IMG/VR virus record: IMGVR_UViG_3300032331_002422
Location: 1 to 32,110 of that record
Origin: a virus
Strand: one strand, 5' to 3'
DNA length: 32,110 nucleotides
The notes below the pieces were generated by a model. The model was not told the DNA's origin. It saw nothing but the letters and a program-made list of their open reading frames with translations, and ran no database searches. The position numbers and the translations under genes are program-made. Numbering within the stretch: position 1 is the first letter of the stretch; each line of letters opens with the position of its first letter. Below are positions 12,717 through 18,356 of the stretch, in pieces.

Positions 12717-14053
12717 GCTCCCTCGTCGACCTCGAGGCCGAGCTTGCGGCGTGCGTCTTCGTCACCAGCACGACCGCGGCCGCGCGGGCGGGCGTCTTCG
12801 AGCGACTGGACCCGTCACACTTCGCGCAGCAGCCATGCGGCGACTTTTGGCGCGTGGCCAAGGCCTTCGAGGCCGAGGGAACAAGCACCGCGTGGGCGCG
12901 AGTCTGCGAGGCGCTACAGGCAAGCGGAGCGTCGCACCCTAACAGCAGGTCGTGGAAGGATTGGTTTCTCGCCATCCGCGACCAGGCCGCGCCCTACCTC
13001 ACCCGCGGAGGTCTCGCGCCAGACGAGCGAGCGGAGGAGCTCGTGGGCGACCTGCTGAACGCAGCCGAGCGCCGAGAGATTCGGCGCGTGTGCCTCGAAG
13101 GTGCAGCAAGGGCAGAGCAGAAGCGCGAGGCCGGCCAGGCGTTGCGCCAAGAGCTTGCAGAGCGTCTCGTGATCCGCACGGCCGAGCGGGACGAAGGCCT
13201 TGTGTCGACCCGTGAGGCCGCGGTGGAGCTCCTCGAGCGCCTCCAGGCGAGGACGAGCGCGGCAACCCCGAGCCCGTGGCCAAACGTCGACCGTCACGCC
13301 CCGCTGACGCCTGGGAGCCTCACGGTGCTCGCGGCGGCAACGGGCGTGGGTAAGACGGTGCTCGGCATCCAGTACGCCCGCGCGTGCCATCACGCGGGAG
13401 CGTGGTGCATGTTCGTCGGTCTCGAGATGGGCGCAGGGCAGAACCTCGCCCGCGTGGCCCGGCAGGAGTACGGCATCGAGCACCGGCCCGAGCTCGCGCC
13501 CGAGCCCTTGCGGGCGCAGGCGTATTCGATCCTGACGCGCTCGGTCTCACGACTCGTGGAGGAGGGCCTTCGCATCGAGTGGGCGTGCAGCCCCGTGCAG
13601 AGCACCGACCACGTGGCGATGCGCGCCAAGCTCTTCGGGGCACGCCTGGCGGAGCAGGGTGAGCGCCTTGGCCTTGTCGTGGTGGACTACCTCGGCATCC
13701 TGACACCGACCAGCGAAGACGCGCGCAACAGGCGCGAGCGCCACGAGCTCTTCGGCGAATACGCGCTCCGGCTCAAGACGCTTGCGCGTACGCTCAACGT
13801 CCCGGTCATCGCGCTGGCGCAGCTTAACCGCGAGGCCGAAAAAGCCGGCGCACGCGCCACGCGCGGCATGATTGGAGATAGCTACGCCATCCTGCGGCAC
13901 GCGGATAACGTGCTGATTCTCACCCGCCCGATACCGGGCACCGAGAGCGAGGGAGCGAGCGAACCCCGCCTCAGCATCCAGAAGGCCCGCGAAGGTTCTC
14001 CGGCCTGGTTCACTCTCAACTGGAACGCCCAACACGAACGGTACGACGCATGA
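12713..14053 (+). CDS. DnaB-type replicative helicase
   Basis: This 446-residue protein starts by ATGA overlap. The N-terminal 180 residues are a helical domain. The ATPase core shows Walker A AATGVGKT (208-215, Lys214), GLEM with Glu238, Walker B LVVVDYLGIL with Asp325, the VIALAQLNRE motif near 365-373 and a closing SIQKAREGSPAWFTL with the arginine-finger region. These define the RecA-like fold of DnaB helicases. It should form a hexamer that unwinds the phage fork and is loaded by the initiator encoded just upstream. Encoding its own helicase means the phage need not steal the host DnaB, though it still lacks a polymerase and primase. Confidence 0.9.
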   Translation: MSSLVDLEAELAACVFVTSTTAAARAGVFERLDPSHFAQQPCGDFWRVAKAFEAEGTSTAWARVCEALQASGASHPNSRSWKDWFLAIRDQAAPYLTRGGLAPDERAEELVGDLLNAAERREIRRVCLEGAARAEQKREAGQALRQELAERLVIRTAERDEGLVSTREAAVELLERLQARTSAATPSPWPNVDRHAPLTPGSLTVLAAATGVGKTVLGIQYARACHHAGAWCMFVGLEMGAGQNLARVARQEYGIEHRPELAPEPLRAQAYSILTRSVSRLVEEGLRIEWACSPVQSTDHVAMRAKLFGARLAEQGERLGLVVVDYLGILTPTSEDARNRRERHELFGEYALRLKTLARTLNVPVIALAQLNREAEKAGARATRGMIGDSYAILRHADNVLILTRPIPGTESEGASEPRLSIQKAREGSPAWFTLNWNAQHERYDA

Positions 14054-14295
14054 TCCGCATCGAAGAACATCAAATCAAACGCATCGACGCCATCGCCAAG
14101 GCCGCGGGCGAAGAGGCCGTGGACGTGTTCACGCGCGCCCTGGTGGAGCTCGGCGACGACATGACCGCCGGCGAGCTCACGGGGTGGCTTTGGGACGAGA
14201 GCGTGCGCGTGGGCCTCGAGCAACGCAGCGCGCACCGCAGCAAGCCCGAGCACGTGGCGGCCTGGCAGGCCATCGAGGAGGATATGGGCGTATGA
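14050..14295 (+). CDS. Small hypothetical protein of the replication operon
   Basis: This 81-residue protein starts by ATGA overlap and is helical throughout. It opens MIRIEEHQIKRIDAIAKAAG, then VDVFTRALVELGDDMTAGEL, then WLWDESVRVGLEQRSAHRS. It is moderately acidic and has no recognised motif. Its place between helicase and resolvase suggests a DNA-metabolism accessory, without direct evidence. Confidence 0.55.
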   Translation: MIRIEEHQIKRIDAIAKAAGEEAVDVFTRALVELGDDMTAGELTGWLWDESVRVGLEQRSAHRSKPEHVAAWQAIEEDMGV

Positions 14296-14528
14296 CAACC
14301 CGAGGCCCCATGATGCACCTGAACCGCCCGGCCAAGTTCAAGCCGGGCGACACGTGGCACAACTGGACCGTGCTCGAGCTCCTCGTGGCCGGCCCGCGCG
14401 GTGCCGATCGGCAGTGGCTCATCGTCTGCGGGTGCGGATACCAAAGCCGACGATGGGAAAACGAGATGGGAACGCGGGGCGGCAAGTGTGTCTCGTGCGC
14501 CAACGGAGACACGAGGAAGAAGCCATGA
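14292..14528 (+). CDS. Single zinc-motif protein related to the SCGC family
   Basis: This 78-residue protein starts by ATGA overlap. It matches one unit of the tandem zinc protein encoded at 9512: FKPGDTWHNWTVLELL parallels GQRFGRLVVVD, WLIVCGCGYQSRRWE parallels the CxCxCG knuckle, and GGKCVSCANG replaces SCGC. Metal ligands would be Cys46, Cys48, Cys66 and Cys69. It is divergent at DNA level, so not a recent duplication. DNA or RNA binding is likely for the fold. No nuclease domain is fused. Confidence 0.6.
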   Translation: MTTRGPMMHLNRPAKFKPGDTWHNWTVLELLVAGPRGADRQWLIVCGCGYQSRRWENEMGTRGGKCVSCANGDTRKKP

Positions 14529-15178
14529 GCAAGCGACGACTGACCGCCGACGAAATCAACGTGCCATCGTTCGCGCACGACGTGCCGGGAGGGTATCCGG
14601 TCTACACGAGCGAGAGCATGGGATGGGATTTGTGCGTGCATATCTTCGCGCCGCACGTGCCGAGCCCACGCCCCCGCGTGACGCGCTTCGGGTCGTTCAT
14701 GCCCACCGAGTACCGCGTGCATTGCCAGAAGCTCGCGGCCTCCCTGGCCTACGCGCGAGGGCTTCACGAGGCGACGAAACGCCCGTGGGACGCCCGCGCA
14801 GCCTTCCGTGTGGACCTGGCGTTTTGGGGCGAGACGCAACGCGGAGACCTCGACAACCTGGCGAAGACGATCATGGACGCCGGCCAGCTTCACCGAGGCG
14901 AAACCCCCGGCGCGGAGCTTTGGCAGAACGACCGGCAGATCCGCTCGCTCCTCGTCGACTGGATTGACGTAGAGGACGATGCGCAGTGGAGCCAGCTCGT
15001 GGTGAGGGTACGCGCCCTCCCGACCCGCAGCGCCAACATACCAAACGCGGAAGCAGAACCGGCCCAAGAACGAACGAACGCCGAGCCGGGCACCGTAGGT
15101 GGCTTGGAGAGGCCAAATGCCCGCCAAAGGGCAACGGAGGCCAAGCAAAAGCCAAAGGCCAAAAAGGCCAGCAAATGA
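14525..15178 (+). CDS. rusA: RusA-like Holliday junction resolvase
   Basis: This 217-residue protein starts by ATGA overlap. The motif RGDLDNLAKTIMDAG places Asp108, Asp110 and Lys114, and WQNDRQIRSL places Asp136. These acidic residues and the lysine match the catalytic set of RusA. An upstream PRPRVTRFG strand is also typical. RusA cuts four-way junctions, clearing recombination intermediates before packaging, and fits the ERF and nuclease genes. The N-terminal 45 residues and the Lys/Ala-rich last 50 (ending KPKAKKASK) extend beyond the usual 120-residue fold and may bind DNA. Confidence 0.9.
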   Translation: MSKRRLTADEINVPSFAHDVPGGYPVYTSESMGWDLCVHIFAPHVPSPRPRVTRFGSFMPTEYRVHCQKLAASLAYARGLHEATKRPWDARAAFRVDLAFWGETQRGDLDNLAKTIMDAGQLHRGETPGAELWQNDRQIRSLLVDWIDVEDDAQWSQLVVRVRALPTRSANIPNAEAEPAQERTNAEPGTVGGLERPNARQRATEAKQKPKAKKASK

Positions 15179-15366
15179 GCGAACCCATGGGCAGCTTTGC
15201 GGAATGGCGATGCTCGGAGTGCGGCCGGCTCGAGGTAGCGGAGACGGTGTGGAACAAGCGCGCCCGTGTCTCGAGGTGGCCGATCGGATGGCGCATCGTC
15301 GAAAGCGAGACGTTCGCCCGCGTGGTGTGCCCGAGGTGCGTTGCGCAGAGCGACGAGCCGCGCTAG
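15175..15366 (+). CDS. Small zinc-ribbon protein
   Basis: This 63-residue protein starts by ATGA overlap. Two CxxC knuckles are visible: RCSECGR at 12-18 and VVCPRCVAQ near 50-58, the spacing of a small zinc ribbon. Between them lies a basic, Trp-rich stretch (NKRARVSRWPIGWRIV). It is the last gene before the strong terminator of the regulator-led operon. A nucleic-acid or polymerase-binding role would be usual for the fold but is not shown. Confidence 0.6.
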   Translation: MSEPMGSFAEWRCSECGRLEVAETVWNKRARVSRWPIGWRIVESETFARVVCPRCVAQSDEPR

Positions 15367-15404
15367 CGTCGCAGGTCTCTCAGATACGCTGAGGGAACCC
15401 CCCA

Positions 15405-15441
15405 GACCCGTGCCGGGCTTCCCGGTGCGGGTCACTCTTTA
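15405..15441 (+). terminator. Strong Rho-independent terminator of early operon 2
   Basis: GACCCGTGCCGGG and CCCGGTGCGGGTC form a 13-base stem with two adjacent wobble pairs and a CTT loop (15405-15433), followed by ACTCTTTA. It closes the operon that starts at the HTH regulator. A smaller hairpin, CTCAG-ATACG-CTGAG, lies just upstream at 15379-15393. Confidence 0.8.
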
Positions 15442-15479
15442 TACGCGCACGTCATGTGCAAATAACCTGGCAAGACAAC

Positions 15480-15680
15480 ATGAGCGCAACGACGAAGAGT
15501 GACGTGCGAAAAAGGGTGCCGTGTCCAGCGTGCGGAGCCGAGGCCGCGCAGCCATGCCTTGGCGTCATGCGGACGAACGGCACGCAGCGGAAACGCGTGG
15601 CGTGTCATGCGGAACGGTGGAGCCTCGCGCGCGCCCGCGCTTCTCTTTCTGTTGCGTATTCGGTCTCCCCGGCAACCTGA
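15480..15680 (+). CDS. Small zinc-finger protein (CPxCGA type)
   Basis: This 66-residue protein is given the ATG at 15480; an in-frame GTG at 15456 has no better support. The motif VPCPACGAEAAQPC (Cys15, Cys18, Cys26) followed by RVACHAERW (Cys42, His43) is the small finger CPxCGA-xxxxxC-...-H-xxR that I know from many phage proteins of unknown role. It stands alone between the early terminator and the hairpin region, not coupled to any neighbour, so it probably has its own promoter or comes from read-through. Confidence 0.65.
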   Translation: MSATTKSDVRKRVPCPACGAEAAQPCLGVMRTNGTQRKRVACHAERWSLARARASLSVAYSVSPAT

Positions 15681-15695
15681 AAGAAAAAAGAATTG

Positions 15696-15711
15696 GTGCG
15701 CGCCAGCGCAC
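15696..15711. other. Hairpin 1: GTGCGC-GCCA-GCGCAC
   Basis: This is a perfect six-base stem with a GCCA loop. Read on the minus strand it is followed after a short gap by a T-rich run (complement of 15681-15690), so it could stop leftward transcripts, although no minus-strand genes exist. Confidence 0.5.
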
Positions 15712-15721
15712 TAGGCAGGGG

Positions 15722-15747
15722 TCCGGGGACGGCTATGAGTCCCCGGA
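15722..15747 (+). terminator. Hairpin 2: perfect 9-bp GC-rich stem, terminator-like
   Basis: TCCGGGGAC and GTCCCCGGA pair perfectly around an eight-base loop. The following AGGCTTCTTAT is only moderately T-rich. It could terminate the zinc-finger transcript at 15480-15680 or act as a late-gene attenuator. Confidence 0.5.
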
Positions 15748-15749
15748 AG

Positions 15750-15764
15750 GCTTCTTATAGAAGC
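15750..15764. other. Hairpin 3: GCTTCT-TAT-AGAAGC
   Basis: This is a six-base stem with a TAT loop, directly after hairpin 2. Its arms resemble the origin palindrome CTTCTATAGAAG at 12376-12387, differing by one extra T. The shared word could be a binding site or coincidence. Confidence 0.45.
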
Positions 15765-15895
15765 GCGCACGCGCGCGAAGCAAGAAAGCTCACGAGTCGC
15801 AGGGCGTGTCAAGCGTGAAAGTTTCGCCTTGTGAAAAGCAGCGGAAAACGCTACCAAGAAAGTGAACCTCACCAGACCAGAGGGAGCGCCCCAGC

Positions 15896-16348
15896 ATGGC
15901 CGGAAGACCGACACTCTGCACACCGGAACGAACCGAGAAGATTCTCGCGCTCATCCGTGAAGGCAACACGAGGCGGTGCGCTGGAGAGTGCAACGGCATC
16001 GCCTACAACACGTTGCGTCAATGGGTGCAGCTTGGGCGAAAAGGCCAGGAGCCCTATGCGTCCTTCGCGGCAGGGATGGAAAAGGCCGAAGCAGAGGCCG
16101 AGGCGTGGCACGTGTCAAACATCAAGCGACACGCGGACCAGAGCTTCGCGGCGAGTGCATGGTGGCTTGAGCGCGTTCGCTTCAAGACCTACGGCAAGCG
16201 CGACGTGAGCTACGAGCGTGAGCGGCGCATGGAACGCATGGCCAGCAAGATGCAGCTCAACGAGATCCCGCTTGCGGACCTCGAGGCGATGGTGGCGGCG
16301 GAGAAGCGGCGAAGGGGTATCCCCCTAGAAGTGCCGGGCGTGCAGTGA
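15896..16348 (+). CDS. Terminase small subunit
   Basis: This 150-residue protein has the pattern of HTH-type small terminases. GRPTLCTPERTEKILALIRE is the first helix pair, GNTRRCAGECNGIAYNTLRQW is the recognition helix-turn-helix, and EPYASFAAGMEKAEAEAEAWH and AWWLERVRFKTYG are the oligomerisation helices. It recognises the packaging site and hands the DNA to the large subunit. Its start follows an AGGGAG-like ribosome site. The adjacent non-coding region is a logical place for its target. It overlaps the next gene by four bases (GTGA). Confidence 0.85.
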   Translation: MAGRPTLCTPERTEKILALIREGNTRRCAGECNGIAYNTLRQWVQLGRKGQEPYASFAAGMEKAEAEAEAWHVSNIKRHADQSFAASAWWLERVRFKTYGKRDVSYERERRMERMASKMQLNEIPLADLEAMVAAEKRRRGIPLEVPGVQ

Positions 16349-16743
16349 TCCGAATCCGCCCGGCTCGGGAGACCGATGCGGCGTACGTGGCAGCGACGGC
16401 CTTAAAGCAGGCCGGGCGCTTCGTGCGTGCCGTCGACCGCGAAGAGCTCGCCCTTGTGGTGCGTGCGATGCTCTCGAGTTCCCGAATCGTCGTGGCGTGC
16501 TCCGAGGCCGACGAGGACACGCTCTTGGGGTGGGCCGCCGCGATTGGCGGCGCACCGTGGTTTCGCTTCGTGGCGCGTGACGCACGGGGCAACGGTATCG
16601 GCGCAAGGCTGCGCCTGGAGGTGGTGCGTGGAAGTGACGATCCGATTGGTCTCCGCGGTACACGTGGACGCGAGGATGCAGGAAACGATTCGGGTGCCCG
16701 AGGAGCGCGTGAGCCTCTCGGCATTTGGGGTGCTCGTTCGTGA
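16345..16743 (+). CDS. GNAT acetyltransferase-like protein, overlapping next gene
   Basis: This 132-residue protein starts at GTG (GTGA overlap). The N-terminus IRIRPARETDAAYVAATAL and the core RIVVACSEADEDTLLGWAA, then WFRFVARDARGNGIGARL, follow the GNAT fold. GNGIGARL stands where the acetyl-CoA loop (R/Q-x-x-G-x-G/A) sits. GNAT-like genes between the two terminase genes occur in other short-tailed phages, with unknown targets. The fold appears complete only to about residue 95. The last 38 residues (from RGSDDPIG on) are low-complexity Arg/Gly-rich and share bases with the next gene, as if an original stop had been lost. Confidence 0.6.
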   Translation: MIRIRPARETDAAYVAATALKQAGRFVRAVDREELALVVRAMLSSSRIVVACSEADEDTLLGWAAAIGGAPWFRFVARDARGNGIGARLRLEVVRGSDDPIGLRGTRGREDAGNDSGARGAREPLGIWGARS

Positions 16744-16969
16744 CGCCTCGGGCGAGCTCGCAACGCTCCTCCCGTGGTCGCGCGTCGAGCACCTCCGCCT
16801 CGCCGCTTCTTCGGGCCTATTGGGGGCATCAGAGAGCGGAAGTGCTCGGGAGCCTGGAGAGCCTGCTAACGCACCGCCTCGGCTTCGGGCTGACGACGGC
16901 GACACCGCTCCAGAGGCAGCTCGCGCGCCTCGTGGACGGAAGCCCGCAGCTCGACCCATCGTCGCCTGA
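16628..16969 (+). CDS. Small protein overlapping both neighbours
   Basis: This frame has a GTG start six bases after a perfect GGAGG at 16617-16621. Its first 68 residues are protein-like: MEVTIRLVSAVHVDARMQET and then LSAFGVLVRDASGELATLLP with WSRVEHLRLA after it, suggesting a small beta domain with a conserved-looking LPWSRVEHL. From about residue 70 the sequence turns into Arg/Pro/Ala-rich shadow-like text that overlaps the large terminase start. It overlaps the acetyltransferase-like gene by 116 bases and the large terminase by about 128. Similar small proteins lie before large terminases in related phages by my recollection; function unknown. Confidence 0.55.
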   Translation: MEVTIRLVSAVHVDARMQETIRVPEERVSLSAFGVLVRDASGELATLLPWSRVEHLRLAASSGLLGASESGSAREPGEPANAPPRLRADDGDTAPEAARAPRGRKPAARPIVA

Positions 16970-18356
16970 GCTCCTCGAGGCCGTGGGAGACACGGCGCAC
17001 CTCGTGGGCGTGAGGCCACGGGAAGTCACCATCGTTGCGGCCATCCGCTCAGCGAAGACGATGCTTAGCGCCGCTGCGGCCATCCGCATGACGCAGACGG
17101 TGGACCTCGAGGGCCTCGGGCACGGCGAGATTCCCCGCGTGCCGATTCTCTCCCTCGACCTCGACCTGGCGCAGGTAGCGCACCAGCACCTAACGGGGAC
17201 CGTTCTCGCAAGCCCCGTGCTTCGCGAGCTCCTCGTGGAGGAGCCCAAGGCCGACTCGCTGAAGCTCTATCACCCGAGCGGCCGGCCCATCGAGATCTGC
17301 ACCGTGGCAGGCAAGCGAGCGGGCTCCAGCCTCATCGCACGATGGATGGCCGGCGTGATCGTCGACGAAGCCCCTCGCATGGCCGGAGAGGGCGAGGCGG
17401 TGGCCAACTTCGACGAAACACGGCGCGTCATCCTCGGACGCTTGCGCCCTGGCGCGCAGTTCATTTCCATCGGCAGCCCGTGGGCTCCCTTCGGGCCGAT
17501 CTTCGAGCAGGTGCAAAGCGACTGGCGCAAGCCAACCGCGCAGCGCGTGGTGGTGCGCGCTCCAGGGTGGGCCATGAATCCGGTCTACTGGACGCAGGAG
17601 CGCATGGACGAGCTCCGCGCGAGCGACCCGGACGCCTGGCGCGTGGACTGCGCCGCCGAGTTCGCCGCTCCCGAGTCGGCGCTTGTGCCGCCCGATGCGC
17701 TCGCGGCCGCGACGCGGCAAACGGGCGACCTCGAGCCAGACCCGCTCCGCAGTTACGTGGCCGGCATGGACGCGGGCACACGCGGCAACGCGTGGACGCT
17801 TATCGTCATGTCTCGGCACGGGGACAAGCGACGCATTGACCTTGCGCGGGAGTGGGTAGGAAGCCGCAACGCGCCCCTTTCGGCGACGGAGATCCTGCGC
17901 GAGGTGGCGGCCATCGCGACGCGTTACCGCGTGGCCTCGGTGTGGTGCGACCAGTGGAGCGCGGACCCGCTGCAAGAGCTCGCGCAGCAGCACGGGCTTA
18001 CGCTCTACCCACGCATGACGCCGACGCGTGACAGGTGGGAACAGGCCGCCCGCTTTCGCGGCGAGCTCCTCGAGGGCCGCCTTGAGATGCACCCGCACCC
18101 GGTGCTTCGCGAGGACGTGCTACGGGCCCGGCGCACCACGACGATGCAGGGCGTACGGCTCGACCTCCCGACCGGCGGAGACGGCCGGCACTGCGACTTC
18201 GTGCCGTCTCTCATGCTCGCGACCGCGCAGCACATCCCTGACAAGCGCCCCGCGCCGAATGAACGCGGAACCGAAGCATGGTACGACGCAGAAGCGGCGC
18301 GCCTGGAACGCGCAGCCGAGGACGCCGCGCGCCGCGCGCAAAAGAGGAGATGGTAA
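16842..18356 (+). CDS. Terminase large subunit
   Basis: This 504-residue protein is given the GTG at 16842; the frame is open to 16725 but that stretch is out-of-frame text of the preceding gene, and no better start exists. The ATPase half has a deviant Walker A, VAAIRSAKT (65-73, Lys72), Walker B GVIVDE (171-176) and a coupling-like ISIGSPWAPFGP. The nuclease half has VAGMDAGTRGNAWTLIV with Asp310, VWCDQWSADPL with Asp370 and GDGRHCDFVPS with Asp452. It packages DNA into the prohead and cuts it. The HPSGRPIEI and RAGSSLIARWMAG blocks are typical of terminases of small short-tailed phages. Confidence 0.9.
   Translation: MLGSLESLLTHRLGFGLTTATPLQRQLARLVDGSPQLDPSSPELLEAVGDTAHLVGVRPREVTIVAAIRSAKTMLSAAAAIRMTQTVDLEGLGHGEIPRVPILSLDLDLAQVAHQHLTGTVLASPVLRELLVEEPKADSLKLYHPSGRPIEICTVAGKRAGSSLIARWMAGVIVDEAPRMAGEGEAVANFDETRRVILGRLRPGAQFISIGSPWAPFGPIFEQVQSDWRKPTAQRVVVRAPGWAMNPVYWTQERMDELRASDPDAWRVDCAAEFAAPESALVPPDALAAATRQTGDLEPDPLRSYVAGMDAGTRGNAWTLIVMSRHGDKRRIDLAREWVGSRNAPLSATEILREVAAIATRYRVASVWCDQWSADPLQELAQQHGLTLYPRMTPTRDRWEQAARFRGELLEGRLEMHPHPVLREDVLRARRTTTMQGVRLDLPTGGDGRHCDFVPSLMLATAQHIPDKRPAPNERGTEAWYDAEAARLERAAEDAARRAQKRRW

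Larger units (their letters stand above)
15681..15895. other. Hairpin-rich non-coding region before the terminase genes
   Basis: This is the longest gene-free stretch of the genome (215 bases). It contains three consecutive hairpins (listed separately), a 15-base alternating purine-pyrimidine run GCGCGCACGCGCGCG at 15763-15777, and an A-rich half towards the terminase start. Packaging sites and late promoters of tailed phages commonly lie next to the small terminase gene, so this is the best place for either. No sigma-70 consensus stands out. Confidence 0.5.

Noticed and set aside
15681-15711. Minus-strand terminator (hairpin then T-run)
   Set aside because: The stem is only six bases, six bases separate it from the T-run, and there is no minus-strand gene to terminate.
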